64,000 nucleotides of DNA from Candidatus Binatia bacterium (GTDB taxonomy: Bacteria > Desulfobacterota > Binatia > Bin18): the NCBI GenBank assembly GCA_022820725.1, contig JAJEFA010000002.1, positions 62,001 to 126,000 on the forward strand, given 5' to 3'. Below are positions 17,620-26,758 of this stretch, piece by piece. A program made the translations under genes and the position numbers. The notes under the pieces were generated by a model that saw only the letters and a list, made by a program, of their open reading frames with translations, did no database searches and was not told the DNA's origin. The number at the start of each line of letters is the position of its first letter. The stretch's first letter is position 1.

Positions 17620-18492
17620 TTAATCCATCATTTTTTCCGCAAACTCTTCAATAACCGCAAGAGTCTTTTGCGTATCCGCCGCCGTCATAAACAGGATCAA
17701 CTCTCGCACCCCCAACTCGCCGAGCTGGGGAATGACCTCTGGCTTGCGGAGTAAGGGTCCGGCGGCGCTCAGGGCCGAGACGGAGAGGTCAGCATAGTCC
17801 CGCCCGCGTTCAGTCATGAGAGCTTGTAATTGTGGGACGCTTTTTGACAGCACCTTGAGGGAGGCCGTACCCGGCTGCCACCCGTCTCCCAAGTCGGCCA
17901 CCCGCTTGAGGGCCGGCAGACTCTCCCCACCGAAAATAATGGGCGGATGCGGCTTCTGGACCGGCAGGGGAACATTGTGAATGTCTGAAAATGTCAGGAA
18001 CTCACCGGAGAAGCTCGCGGGCTCGGCCTGCCAGGCCGCCTTCATGACGTGCAGATACTCTCGGGTTTGTCCCGCCCGCCGGGCGAAGTCTTCCCCTAAA
18101 GCATCGAACTCTTCTTTGAGCCAGCCGACCCCAACCCCAAATTGAAAACGACCGTGTGACAATAGATCGACGGTGGTGACGGCCTTGGCAACCACCAGCG
18201 GATTTCGATAAGGGATGACAATGACGCTCGTGCCCAGCAGAATCCGCGAGGTTGCCAGGGCCAGACCTCCAAGCAGGACAAAGGGGTCGGGGAACGGAGC
18301 CCGGCGTGGAAAGCCGGCGGCTCCGTCCGCCGAATATGGGTAGGCCGCCTCAATTTTTTCCGGAATCACGATGTGGTCTCCCAGCCAAAGCGAGTGGTAG
18401 CCAAGCTCCTCCGCCTTTTGGGCGACCTGTATATAATCGTCCGCCTGGGGGTCGGCGTTGACGCCAATGGAATAGTGAATACCGAATTTCAT
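17620..18492 (-). CDS. Luciferase-like (LLM) F420-type oxidoreductase
   Basis: 290-residue barrel protein of the luciferase-like monooxygenase superfamily, probably F420- or FMN-dependent. Typical segments: FGIHYSIG start, EELGYHSLWLGDHIVIP, LATSRILLGTSVIVIPYRNPLVVAKAVTTVDLLS, FGVGVGWLKEEFDALG and PPIIFGGES. The ATG at 18492 has GAGGAGG about seven bases upstream; the ATG at 18507 overlaps that site and is rejected. Divergent from the amidohydrolase at 18611. A second member with the same architecture is at 45094-45969. Substrate unknown. Confidence 0.87.
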   Translation of the reverse strand: MKFGIHYSIGVNADPQADDYIQVAQKAEELGYHSLWLGDHIVIPEKIEAAYPYSADGAAGFPRRAPFPDPFVLLGGLALATSRILLGTSVIVIPYRNPLVVAKAVTTVDLLSHGRFQFGVGVGWLKEEFDALGEDFARRAGQTREYLHVMKAAWQAEPASFSGEFLTFSDIHNVPLPVQKPHPPIIFGGESLPALKRVADLGDGWQPGTASLKVLSKSVPQLQALMTERGRDYADLSVSALSAAGPLLRKPEVIPQLGELGVRELILFMTAADTQKTLAVIEEFAEKMMD

Positions 18493-18610
18493 ACTGGTCC
18501 TCCTCATGCTGTACCGTCTGGGTCACACACATCATATCCCCACCATTGACGCAAAGGACACGGCGCGTCATCGTGGAGGCAGAGACACCTACCAATAGAG
18601 AGGCAAACGC

Positions 18611-19480
18611 ATGGATGGAGCTATCGATATCGTCTGCAATCTTTTCACCCCACAGGAGGTCCAGCAGGGCCAGACCGGGGTGGACGAGTATTTTCTCGAC
18701 CAAGTCCGATTTCCAGCCGAGTTACGACCTGGCGTCCCGTTAGAAACCTATCTGGAGAAAATGGACCACGCCCGGATTCAGCGCTCCCTGCTGATTGCGG
18801 TTCGGGCCGGCGATCTGCGCATCAAGGGCTCATTCGAAATTCCGTACGCACGGGTGGCGGACATCTGCCAGCGCTACCCGGACCGCTTTTCCGGGCTGGC
18901 CGGGGTTGATCCCACCCGGGGGATGCAGAGTCTGCGCGACCTGGAATACGCGGTCAAAGAGTATGGCTTTGTTGGTGCCCATCTCTACCCACACTGGTTT
19001 GGCTTACCGCCCGACCACGCCCGCTATTATCCCATTTACGCCAAGTGCTGCGAGTTGGAGATTCCGATTATGATGCAGGTCGGCCACTGCCTGCGCTATC
19101 AGCGTGAGCGGATTCTGCCGAGTGTCGGCCGGCCGATTACGCTAGACCAGATCGCCATTGATTTTCCCGAGTTGGTACTCATCGGGATTCACCTGGGATA
19201 TCCCTGGACTGAGGAGATGATCTCGGTGGCCTGGAAGCATGAGAATGTCTATATCGGCTCGGATGCCTATGCACCGCGCCATTGGCCGGAGTCCTTTGTC
19301 CATTTCATCAATACCTGGGGCAAGGACAAAGTCCTGTTCGGGACGGACTGGCCGGTGATTGACCCCGAACGGGCAATCATGGAGATCGATACGCTCGAAC
19401 TCAGACCGGAATCCAAGCAGAAATTCTTGCGCGATACGGCCTTGCGTCTATTTCGTCTGCCCGAATCGCCCGCAACCTAG
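18611..19480 (+). CDS. Amidohydrolase-2 family protein lacking the N-terminal His-x-His
   Basis: 289 residues of the metal-dependent amidohydrolase/decarboxylase barrel (the family of ACMS decarboxylase and related enzymes). Later ligands are present: MMQVGH, IGIHLGYPW and FGTDWPV. The first strand, where most members have His-x-His, reads AIDIVCNLFTP, with no His. GAGG lies eight bases before the ATG. It stands divergent from the LLM gene (118 bp between starts) and could act with it on the same compound. The missing metal ligands mean either a different metal geometry or a non-hydrolytic role; some relatives of this kind exist to my knowledge, but function is unknown. Confidence 0.8.
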   Translation: MDGAIDIVCNLFTPQEVQQGQTGVDEYFLDQVRFPAELRPGVPLETYLEKMDHARIQRSLLIAVRAGDLRIKGSFEIPYARVADICQRYPDRFSGLAGVDPTRGMQSLRDLEYAVKEYGFVGAHLYPHWFGLPPDHARYYPIYAKCCELEIPIMMQVGHCLRYQRERILPSVGRPITLDQIAIDFPELVLIGIHLGYPWTEEMISVAWKHENVYIGSDAYAPRHWPESFVHFINTWGKDKVLFGTDWPVIDPERAIMEIDTLELRPESKQKFLRDTALRLFRLPESPAT

Positions 19481-19493
19481 AAGAGTGCCGTTC

Positions 19494-19523
19494 TTGATCC
19501 AGGAGCAATCACGGTTATATTCT
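19494..19523 (+). promoter_or_regulatory. Possible promoter of glnS
   Basis: TTGATC at 19494-19499, 18 bp, TATTCT at 19518-19523; each hexamer matches consensus at four of six positions. It would give a leader of about 45 nt. This is the best candidate in the 95 bp gap. Confidence 0.3.
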
Positions 19524-19575
19524 CTACCCTCAATAAGAGTGCTGATCCGTTGCGGAGAAATATGGACGCTGACCT

Positions 19576-21282
19576 ATGGCAACGACCGACACCCCCCAAT
19601 CCACAGACTTTATTCGGACGATTATCGCCGAAGACCTGAAGACCAATAAACATAACGGCAGAGTCGCAACCCGCTTTCCGCCCGAACCGAACGGCCACCT
19701 CCATATCGGGCATGCCAAATCCATCTGCCTGAACTTTGGGGTGGCGCTGGAATACGGCGGGACGTGCAACCTCCGCTTCGACGACACCAACCCGACCAAA
19801 GAAAACATCGATTACGTCGAATCCATTAAACGGGACGTCAAATGGCTCGGCTTCGACTGGGACGACCGGGAATACTACGCCTCGGACTATTTCGAGCAGT
19901 TGTATGCCTATGCCGTCCAGCTTATCAAAGACGGGAAAGCCTATGTGTGCAGCCTGAGCCCTGACGAAATCCGCGCCTATCGCGGCACCCTGACCGAGCC
20001 GGGCCGAGACAGCCCCTATCGGCAGCGCTCGGTTGAGGAAAATCTCGGCCTGTTCGCCCGCATGCGCGCCGGCGATTTTCCGGAGGGCGCCCACGTCCTA
20101 CGGGCCAAGATCGATATGGCCTCGCCCAACATCAATATGCGCGACCCGACGCTGTACCGGATTCTGAAGGCTACGCACCACCGCACGGGAGAGAGCTGGT
20201 GTATCTATCCCATGTATGACTTCACCCACTGTCTGAGCGATGCGCTTGAAGGGATTACCCATTCGCTGTGCACCCTTGAGTTCGAGGATCATCGTCCCCT
20301 GTACGACTGGGCGTTGGACGTCCTCCCCGTTCCGAGTCATCCTCAGCAGATCGAATTCGCCCGCTTAAACCTGACCTATACGGTCATGAGCAAACGCAAG
20401 CTCCTGGCTCTGGTGACGGACAAATACATGAGCGGCTGGGACGACCCGCGTATGCCGACTCTGGCCGGACTCCGCCGCCGGGGCTACACACCGCAGTCGA
20501 TTCGGACCTTCTGCGAACGCATCGGCCTAGCCAAACGGAACAGCACGGTGGACTATCCCATGCTCGAACACTGTATCCGCGAAGAGCTGAATCGAACCGC
20601 GCCGCGGGTCATGGCGGTCCTCCGTCCCCTGCGGGTTATCATAGACAATTATCCTCAAGACCAGGTCGAATCTCTCGACGCGGTCAATAACCCGGAAGAT
20701 GCCAGCGCCGGCACGCGGCAAGTCCCCTTCTCGCGGGTGGTCTACATTGAACGTGAGGACTTTCGTGAAGACCCGCCGCGTAAATTCTTTCGTCTCGCGC
20801 CCGGACGGGAAGTGCGCTTGCGCTACGCCTATATCATTAAATGCGTCAGCGTCGTCAAAGACGGCACCGGAGAGATTACCGAAATCCACTGCACCTACGA
20901 TCCCGAGACGCGTAGCGGCGGGCCGGCTGCTAGCCGGAAGGTCAAAGCCACCATTCACTGGGTGTCAGCCGAGCAGGCCGTCACCGCCGAGGTCCGGCTC
21001 TATGATCATCTTTTCACTAAACCCGACCCGGATAATGTGGAAGACGGTCAGGCGTTCACCGACTATCTGAACCCGCACTCGCTCGAAGTCCTGACCGACT
21101 GCAAAGTCGAGCCGAGCCTGGCCCAGGCCGAGGCCGGTAGCCGCTTTCAGTTTGAGCGGCAGGGCTATTTCTGTGCGGATACGGTAGACTCGTCTCCGGG
21201 CCGTCCGGTCTTTAACCGAACCGTGACCCTGCGCGACACCTGGGCCAAAATCCAAAAGGCGGAGCAGCAGAAAAAGGCGTAA
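19576..21282 (+). CDS. glnS: Glutaminyl-tRNA synthetase
   Basis: Charges tRNA-Gln with glutamine. 568 residues, close to the E. coli length. Class I motifs: [17 protein letters not shown] (HIGH), [10 protein letters not shown], and VMSKRKL as the KMSKS-like loop, followed by the two-barrel anticodon-binding domain. Start ATG with no strong Shine-Dalgarno. Six bp upstream of the hydrolase at 21289, so the two are probably co-transcribed. The presence of GlnS implies direct glutaminylation rather than sole reliance on the GatCAB route; neither gat genes nor gltX are in the window. Confidence 0.96.
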   Translation: MATTDTPQSTDFIRTIIAEDLKTNKHNGRVATRFPPEPNGHLHIGHAKSICLNFGVALEYGGTCNLRFDDTNPTKENIDYVESIKRDVKWLGFDWDDREYYASDYFEQLYAYAVQLIKDGKAYVCSLSPDEIRAYRGTLTEPGRDSPYRQRSVEENLGLFARMRAGDFPEGAHVLRAKIDMASPNINMRDPTLYRILKATHHRTGESWCIYPMYDFTHCLSDALEGITHSLCTLEFEDHRPLYDWALDVLPVPSHPQQIEFARLNLTYTVMSKRKLLALVTDKYMSGWDDPRMPTLAGLRRRGYTPQSIRTFCERIGLAKRNSTVDYPMLEHCIREELNRTAPRVMAVLRPLRVIIDNYPQDQVESLDAVNNPEDASAGTRQVPFSRVVYIEREDFREDPPRKFFRLAPGREVRLRYAYIIKCVSVVKDGTGEITEIHCTYDPETRSGGPAASRKVKATIHWVSAEQAVTAEVRLYDHLFTKPDPDNVEDGQAFTDYLNPHSLEVLTDCKVEPSLAQAEAGSRFQFERQGYFCADTVDSSPGRPVFNRTVTLRDTWAKIQKAEQQKKA

Positions 21283-21288
21283 ACTCGC

Positions 21289-21966
21289 ATGGCAACGTCG
21301 CTCCGAGCGCTTCACTTTACGCCAACTGAGCCGGCCGGTGCCGTCTCTGCGCTCCTCCTGCGGCCCACGTCCGCCCGCGCTTTGCTTGTTCTGGGCCACG
21401 GTGCCGGAGCCGGGATGCGACACCCTTTTATGCAGGCCGTGGCAGAGCAGCTTGTCGCCCAGAAAATTGCGACGTTCCGCTATCAGTTTCCGTATATGGA
21501 AAAAGGCAAGAAAAGTCCTGACTCCCAAACGACCTTACGCGCGACCATCGTCTCAGCGGTTGAGACGGCCAAAAAAGCGGCCCGAGGGTTGCCCCTCCTG
21601 GCCGGCGGGAAATCCATGGGAGGACGGTTGACCTCGCTGGTTGCAGCCGAGGGTCGCCTGCCGGACGTTCAAGGACTGATCTTTTTCGGCTTTCCTCTCC
21701 ATGCGGCAGGCAAACCGTCGAGCGAGCGGGGGGCGCATTTAGCCGAGGTAAACGTCCCTATGCTCTTCTTACAAGGAACACGGGACAGGCTGGCCGAACT
21801 CGATTACATCACGCCCTTATGCCGCAGCCTGGGCAAGCGAGCGACCCTCCATGTTGTTGAGGGCGGCGACCACTCCTTTCACGTCCTCAAACGTTCGGGG
21901 CGAACCGACGAGGACGTGCAAAACGAGTTGGGTGAGACCGTGGGCGCGTGGGTCTCGTATTTGTAG
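21289..21966 (+). CDS. Alpha/beta hydrolase, KANL3/Tex30-like
   Basis: 225-residue cytoplasmic alpha/beta-hydrolase. [13 protein letters not shown] supplies the oxyanion region, GGKSMGGR the nucleophile Ser elbow, GTRDRLAE the acid loop, and GGDHSFHV the catalytic His. This spacing is typical of the KANL3/Tex30 (dienelactone-hydrolase-like) group. It begins 6 bp after glnS and is likely co-translated with it. Nothing in the context points to a substrate. Confidence 0.85.
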   Translation: MATSLRALHFTPTEPAGAVSALLLRPTSARALLVLGHGAGAGMRHPFMQAVAEQLVAQKIATFRYQFPYMEKGKKSPDSQTTLRATIVSAVETAKKAARGLPLLAGGKSMGGRLTSLVAAEGRLPDVQGLIFFGFPLHAAGKPSSERGAHLAEVNVPMLFLQGTRDRLAELDYITPLCRSLGKRATLHVVEGGDHSFHVLKRSGRTDEDVQNELGETVGAWVSYL

Positions 21967-22038
21967 CAGGACCCTCGTATCCCCTCCTTGGATGTGTGAT
22001 ACGCTATTGTGTCGATCGCCCCCAGCGGGGCACGCTCC

Positions 22039-22066
22039 GTAGGGGCAATTCATGAATTGCCCCTAC
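22039..22066. repeat. Perfect 28-bp palindrome
   Basis: Two perfectly complementary 14-base arms, GTAGGGGCAATTCA and TGAATTGCCCCTAC, with no spacer, between convergent genes. Related, degenerate copies lie at 11914-11942 and 25691-25730, so it is best read as a dispersed repeat rather than a gene-specific operator. Confidence 0.7.
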
Positions 22067-22118
22067 ACCGGCAAGACAAGCCGGGGCCGCCACCAGCCCC
22101 GTGAAGCCCTTCCCAAGA

Positions 22119-22160
22119 GGGGATGGGGGGCCAAGGTTTGCGCCAAGGTTGGCCCCGCCC
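22119..22160. repeat. GC-rich hairpin between convergent genes
   Basis: GGGGCCAA at 22127-22134 pairs with TTGGCCCC at 22149-22156, flanked by further G and C runs and enclosing a direct repeat CCAAGGTTTG / CCAAGGTTGG. It may stop transcription from both sides mechanically, but neither strand has a T tract. The remainder of 21967-22166 shows no coding sequence. Confidence 0.35.
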
Positions 22161-22166
22161 CTGTGA

Positions 22167-22772
22167 CTATTCCTGCGTAATCAGGATATGCCCGGGTTGG
22201 ACCCGGATACGGTCGAGCCATATCCGAATCGCCTCAAAACGCTCCAGTTCAAAGCCCCCCTCGTGGGCGACGTGGGTGTAGGCGTATAACGCAATATCCG
22301 CAATCGTATAGCGCTCGCCCACAAAGAAGGTCCGTTTTGCCAGGTGCTGCTCCATGACCTCTAGTGCGGCATAGCCGAGGGGACGTTTTTGCTCCAGTCC
22401 GGCGCGCCGTTCGTCTGTCAGCTCACCGTGCATCAGCCAAAAGCGTGACGTGGCGATGTTGGGCTCATGGCTGTACTGCTCAAAGAACATCCACTGGAGA
22501 ATCTGCGCCCGAGCCAGGTGGTGGTCGGGCAGGAAAGCGGTTCCCTCGGCGAGATAGAAGAGAATCGCATTGGACTCGGACAGACAGGTCCCATCCTCCA
22601 ACTCCAGGACGGGGATACGACCGTTGGGGTTGATCTTCAGAAAGTCCGGCGTACGCGTCTCGCCCTGGAGAATATCGTGCTCAATGCGTTCAAAGGGAAT
22701 CCCAAGCTGAGTGAGCAATAATCGAACTTTATACCCGTTTCCAGAAGACAAATAATCGTGCAGTTTGAGCAT
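22167..22772 (-). CDS. Glutathione S-transferase family protein
   Basis: 201 residues with the GST layout: an N-terminal thioredoxin-like domain (LHDYLSSGNGYKVRLLLTQLGIP, then NPNGRIPVLELEDG with the cis-Pro, and LSESNAILFYLAE as the gamma-glutamyl-binding Ser-Asn pair) and an all-helical C-terminal domain. The catalytic residue is probably Ser or Tyr of LHDYLSS. GGAGGG stands upstream of the ATG. It begins 17 bp after the P1 peptidase gene on the same strand, suggesting a two-gene unit. Role in detoxification is a family inference. Confidence 0.87.
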   Translation of the reverse strand: MLKLHDYLSSGNGYKVRLLLTQLGIPFERIEHDILQGETRTPDFLKINPNGRIPVLELEDGTCLSESNAILFYLAEGTAFLPDHHLARAQILQWMFFEQYSHEPNIATSRFWLMHGELTDERRAGLEQKRPLGYAALEVMEQHLAKRTFFVGERYTIADIALYAYTHVAHEGGFELERFEAIRIWLDRIRVQPGHILITQE

Positions 22773-22789
22773 GTCGCACCCTCCGTCTC

Positions 22790-23692
22790 TCAGCCAATGA
22801 TCTGTGATTCCCGCACGGCGTCAAGAATGGCCAGGCGGGTGGCTTCCGCGGCTATCGTCCCGACCAGGGTGACATCACTCCGCACCTGTCCGGCAGACAC
22901 GCTGAACACCAAGTCCCCGTCCCACGGGCTCAAGGCGGGTGAAAGCGCCCGGGCAAACCCGGCGGTAGCCATTTTTGCTACGATAAAGAGGGCCTCCTGG
23001 TTCAGGGCCGCATTGGTGACAACCGCGACCAGGGTGGTGTTTTGGGGGAGTGAGGTTCTGGCCTCGGCGCTCCCGCGCAGCAGATGCTGTTCGATGTTGA
23101 GAAACCGCCCGTGCGCATCAACCGCGCCGGCGATGATTTTGCCGTTTTCTCTGACATCACCGAAGGCGTTCACCGCCGCACAGGCCAACACCTTGAGTTC
23201 ACCTGTCTGTATATGTCCGACACCGAACCCGCCGGTCATGGGGCGGCCGTTCTCCAATCCCTTACCTACAGTTGCACCGATTCCAACGCCGACTCTCCCA
23301 CGTGCATATTCGCTATTGGTGGCAGCTTTGCAGGCGTCATACGCATCCTGGGCCGCCGGATAGACCGGCTCACCGTAGGCGAGATCAAAAATGCACGCGG
23401 TTGGCACAATCGGCACAATCCGACCGGGAGTGGCCAGTCCCCGGCCCTGTTCCTGCTGATATTCCATAACACCAGTGGAGGCACCGAGCCCATATGCGCT
23501 CCCGCCGGTAAACACCAGCGCGTCGATCTCTTCAACCGAGTTTCCCAGATTGAGCGGGACAACATCACGCGTGCCTGGGGCCGAGCCACACAGATGATAT
23601 GCACACACCACCCGCTGCGTGAAAAGGAGAACCGAGATACCCGTATTCCCCGCCAAGCTCTTGTGCCCAATCAAGAGATTTTCAAAATGCAT
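22790..23692 (-). CDS. P1 family peptidase (DmpA/L-aminopeptidase type)
   Basis: 300-residue member of the S58/P1 self-processing aminopeptidases (DmpA fold). Markers: GSAPGTRDVVPL, FTGGSAYGLGASTGVMEY, RVGVGIGATVGKG and SPWDGDLVFSVS. These proteins cleave themselves to expose a catalytic Ser or Thr; here the candidate is Thr in LPQNTTLVAVVTN, which I infer from position. No signal peptide, so cytoplasmic. Located 17 bp upstream of the GST on the minus strand. Acts on small peptides or amides; the substrate is unknown. Confidence 0.85.
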   Translation of the reverse strand: MHFENLLIGHKSLAGNTGISVLLFTQRVVCAYHLCGSAPGTRDVVPLNLGNSVEEIDALVFTGGSAYGLGASTGVMEYQQEQGRGLATPGRIVPIVPTACIFDLAYGEPVYPAAQDAYDACKAATNSEYARGRVGVGIGATVGKGLENGRPMTGGFGVGHIQTGELKVLACAAVNAFGDVRENGKIIAGAVDAHGRFLNIEQHLLRGSAEARTSLPQNTTLVAVVTNAALNQEALFIVAKMATAGFARALSPALSPWDGDLVFSVSAGQVRSDVTLVGTIAAEATRLAILDAVRESQIIG

Positions 23693-23792
23693 TCCCTGTC
23701 CCCTGTGTCATACGCGTAACGATCCCGGGCCGAAGGATGCGAGACTAGGGACAGACCTGCCTCTCGTCAACCAAGCCCTCGTAGATATTCCC

Positions 23793-24578
23793 TCATTTCG
23801 CGGTAAAGCCGCCGTCCACCATTAACAGACTGCCCGTGACATAATCCGCCTCTGACGAGGCCAGGAAAATCACCGGGCCGACCATGTCGGGAATCGTTCC
23901 CCAGCGGCCGAGCGGGGTGAGGGCTTCGACGGTAGATTTGATGTCTTGATTTTCGTGAAATGGGCGGGTCATGGCCGTCGTCAAGAAGTTGGGGCAGACC
24001 GCGTTGACGTTGATCCCATGCGGGCCATAGTCCACCGCGAGTTGACGGGTGAGGTTTGCCGCGGCAGCCTTGGAGGCGCAGTAAGCCGGTTCCTCGGGTA
24101 AGCCGATCACCCCGGCAATCGAGACGATATTGACGATTTTCCCCCCGTCGCCCTGCTTCAGAAACTGGCGAATGGCTTGCTGGCAGCCATTCCAGACGCC
24201 TTTGGCATTCACCCCCATGGTAAAATCGTATTCTTCTTCGGTCTTTTCGTGGATAGGGGCTAAGCGCGTGAACACACCGGCATTGTTGACCATGATGTCA
24301 AGTCGACCAAAGCGCTCCACCGCCTGCCGAATGACCGCTTCGACCTCGTGGCCTTTGGTCACGTCCGCTTGCACAAAGCAGGCCTGGCCACCCTGGGCCG
24401 CAATCACCTCTGCGGTCGCCCGCCGGGTGTCGACATCATAGCCCTCGGGTCGGGCATCAGACCGGATGTCTGAGCAGACGATTCGGGCTCCCTCGGTGGC
24501 GAAGCCTATGGCAATGGCCCGACCGATGCCGGAGCTGGCGCCGGTAATGACTGCGACTTTTTCCTGCAAGCGTCCCAT
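23793..24578 (-). CDS. Short-chain dehydrogenase/reductase
   Basis: 261-residue classical SDR: TGASSGIGRA cofactor loop, NNAGV, Ser in NIVSIAGV, YCASKAAA active site and the C-terminal VDGG. The acidic CSDIR after the second strand suggests NAD. The ATG is preceded by AAGGAG. It is separate from its neighbours (100 bp to the peptidase, divergent from the ParA-like gene). Substrate unknown. Confidence 0.9.
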   Translation of the reverse strand: MGRLQEKVAVITGASSGIGRAIAIGFATEGARIVCSDIRSDARPEGYDVDTRRATAEVIAAQGGQACFVQADVTKGHEVEAVIRQAVERFGRLDIMVNNAGVFTRLAPIHEKTEEEYDFTMGVNAKGVWNGCQQAIRQFLKQGDGGKIVNIVSIAGVIGLPEEPAYCASKAAAANLTRQLAVDYGPHGINVNAVCPNFLTTAMTRPFHENQDIKSTVEALTPLGRWGTIPDMVGPVIFLASSEADYVTGSLLMVDGGFTAK

Positions 24579-24766
24579 TCTTTATCTCCTTATTTCTCTG
24601 AACTTTTGTCTTCTTCTAGGTTTCACCCCTCTTTCCGGCACTTGATACCTGTCCGCGGAAAAGAGTACAACATGCTGGAAAGGGAGTCGTAGCGCCTCGA
24701 CAACTTCTGCCCACCTGATATTGAGACGACATGACTCGAAGATCACGCTAGTCGGAGGATATCAGC

Positions 24767-25687
24767 GTGCGAACAATTACCCTGTGTAGTGGAAAAGGTG
24801 GCGTCGGAAAGACCTTGCTGGCAACCAGCTTAGGCAAAATCATCCAGCGGCAAGAGAAGTGTAATGTCTTGCTCGTTGATTTGGACTTGTCCGTCCGCGG
24901 TCTTACCCTCCTGGCCTTTCAAAACAAGTATGAACTCGATCAGCTTCCGTTCTCCTTAACCGATTATTTTTATTTGGAGGATGGAGATCAACCGGAACTC
25001 CTGCATGCACTCCACAAAGGGCTCGTGCAAAACAACAGCAATGGCGAGGAGAGCCAAGAGGTAGCGGTTCAGGCCACTGCTGGACACCACCCGACCTACG
25101 AACGGTTGGACGGGCTTTTTATCATCCCCTCTTCGACCGAAAATGAGCGACCCGACTGGATGCCCCTGCACCACTTAGAGCTTAACGAAACGATCGATAA
25201 ACTTGGTAAGTTCTACGAGTTTGCAACATCGTCGTTACCCGTTGATTATGTCATTTTTGACACGCAAGCCGGGCTTGGGAGTTTGAGTTTGGCGGCTACG
25301 ACTCTGAGCGATATGAACCTCATCGTGTTGGAAGAGGACGACATCAGTTGGCGAACCGCGCTCAATGCCTTTATGGAAATCTCAACGCTCAACAAACGAC
25401 TCCAGCGAAAATCCCACAGTTATTTCCTGGCCAACAAGGTCAGTTCCAGCATGCTGGACGCGGCGGATAAGCTCAAAGCCTTTTCGTTTCTCCCCCCCGT
25501 TCCGTTTGATGCCTGGGTACAGAAACTCTTTGCCCACGCCACAATCACCGTGCTGGAAAATGATTTCGAGGGGAGTGATTTCTTCAAGCAAGTCGAATCG
25601 CGAGTGTGGCAGGAGTTGGCGGTCATTCTGGGCGTGCGGCAGCAGACAAGCGGGAACGGTCCGCGGTCTTCATGGTGGCGAGGATAG
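24767..25687 (+). CDS. Orphan ParA/MinD-type P-loop ATPase
   Basis: 306 residues, GTG start with GGAGGA about eight bases upstream. A deviant Walker A (CSGKGGVGKTLLATSLG) with the signature Lys, the conserved LLVDLDLSVRGLT, and the Walker B-type VIFDTQAGLGS place it in the ParA/MinD/SIMIBI group. Between residues of about 75 and 130 it has an insertion not found in chromosomal ParA. There is no ParB-like, flagellar, pilus or Min gene next to it, so partner and cargo are unknown. The base composition is less GC-rich than its neighbours, and a degenerate repeat follows the stop. Confidence 0.75.
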   Translation: MRTITLCSGKGGVGKTLLATSLGKIIQRQEKCNVLLVDLDLSVRGLTLLAFQNKYELDQLPFSLTDYFYLEDGDQPELLHALHKGLVQNNSNGEESQEVAVQATAGHHPTYERLDGLFIIPSSTENERPDWMPLHHLELNETIDKLGKFYEFATSSLPVDYVIFDTQAGLGSLSLAATTLSDMNLIVLEEDDISWRTALNAFMEISTLNKRLQRKSHSYFLANKVSSSMLDAADKLKAFSFLPPVPFDAWVQKLFAHATITVLENDFEGSDFFKQVESRVWQELAVILGVRQQTSGNGPRSSWWRG

Positions 25688-25690
25688 CCT

Positions 25691-25730
25691 GTAGGGACGA
25701 CCGTCGCAGGCAGCGTTCCTCACCGTCCCG
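25691..25730. repeat. Degenerate GTAGGGAC repeat, possible terminator
   Basis: GTAGGGACGACCGTCGCAGG resembles the GTAGGGGC family; GGGACG (25694-25699) can pair with CGTCCC (25724-25729). It sits 3 bp after the ParA-like stop codon and before the convergent aldo/keto reductase gene. Confidence 0.35.
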
Positions 25731-25746
25731 TTCCAGCGAGCCCTCT

Positions 25747-26745
25747 CTACTCCCGCTCCAACCATACATCCGGGCAGGTCACCACACTGTTCCGTTCAAA
25801 GATCGCGTCGATTTCGGCAAAGTCCTCTTGCCTGATATCCCATCCCAGGGCACCTACATTGTCTTCTACCTCGGTCGCTTTGCGACAGCCAACCAGGGCC
25901 GTGCTTACCACCGGATGTGAGAGTGTCCAGCGCAACGCAAACTGCGGCAGGCTTTTGTCATAGCTGGCGGCCAGACCCTTCAGTTCTTCCACCGCTTTAA
26001 TGTTGTTGGGAAAGTGATCCGGGCCGAACATGGTCTGGAACAGATTGATACCTCCCATACGGCCCTGACGCGCCCGCCAGTCCCCTTCATCAAAGGTCAT
26101 ATCCGCATGAAAGGTTCCGCTCAGCAGCCCGTAGGCGAGCGAGCCATAGGCCATAACCCCCATATTGTTCTCACGACAGTAAGGTAGAATTTCCTGGTCC
26201 ATACGGCGGTCAAACATATTCCAGCAGTATTGAGCGACATCCACCCGGCGGGTTGTCATGCTGGTTGCAATCTGCTCACGCCGGAAGTTCGAGATACCGA
26301 TGGCCCGCGCCTTGCCCTGCTGCACGACGTCGTCCAAGGCCCGCATGGTCTCTTCAAAAGGCGTGTTCAGATCCGGCCAGTGGACCATATACACGTCCAC
26401 ATAGTCCGTGTTCAGGTTCTTCAGGCTCTTCTCGATCGAGACCATGACACGCTCGCGGCTACTGTCCCGATAATTCGGCGCTTCTTTGTAACCAATACCA
26501 AACTTGGTGACGACAATGGCATCTTTTCGACGACCACCAAGCGCCTTGGCCAGCGAACGCTCCGAGGCCCCAAACCCATAGGCTTCGGCGGTATCAAAAC
26601 ACGTAATGCCCAAGTCCAGGGCGGTATGGACCGCGGCAATAAACTCCTGTTCTTCAATTGACCCGTAGCCGCCACCAATCTCCCAACAGCCGACGCCAAT
26701 GGCGGACACTTCGATGCCGGTTTGTCCGAAAGGGCGATATTCCAT
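25747..26745 (-). CDS. Aldo/keto reductase
   Basis: 332-residue NADPH-dependent barrel reductase. The catalytic tetrad is visible: Asp in CFDTAEAYG, Tyr in the same segment, Lys in VVTKFGIG and His in YMVHWPD. GISNFR and the C-terminal cofactor segment VVSTALVGCRKATEVEDN are also typical. The ATG at 26745 has GAGGA about eight bases upstream; the frame continues into the preceding gene but has no ribosome site there. Only 13 bp after the SDR gene on the same strand, so the two oxidoreductases are probably co-expressed, downstream of an amidase. Confidence 0.9.
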   Translation of the reverse strand: MEYRPFGQTGIEVSAIGVGCWEIGGGYGSIEEQEFIAAVHTALDLGITCFDTAEAYGFGASERSLAKALGGRRKDAIVVTKFGIGYKEAPNYRDSSRERVMVSIEKSLKNLNTDYVDVYMVHWPDLNTPFEETMRALDDVVQQGKARAIGISNFRREQIATSMTTRRVDVAQYCWNMFDRRMDQEILPYCRENNMGVMAYGSLAYGLLSGTFHADMTFDEGDWRARQGRMGGINLFQTMFGPDHFPNNIKAVEELKGLAASYDKSLPQFALRWTLSHPVVSTALVGCRKATEVEDNVGALGWDIRQEDFAEIDAIFERNSVVTCPDVWLERE

Positions 26746-26758
26746 GAGCGAATCCTCT

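Noticed and set aside
22039..22066. Perfect 28-bp palindrome as an operator, attachment site or replication element
   Set aside because: It lies between two convergent gene ends and has degenerate relatives elsewhere in the window, which fits a dispersed repeat better.
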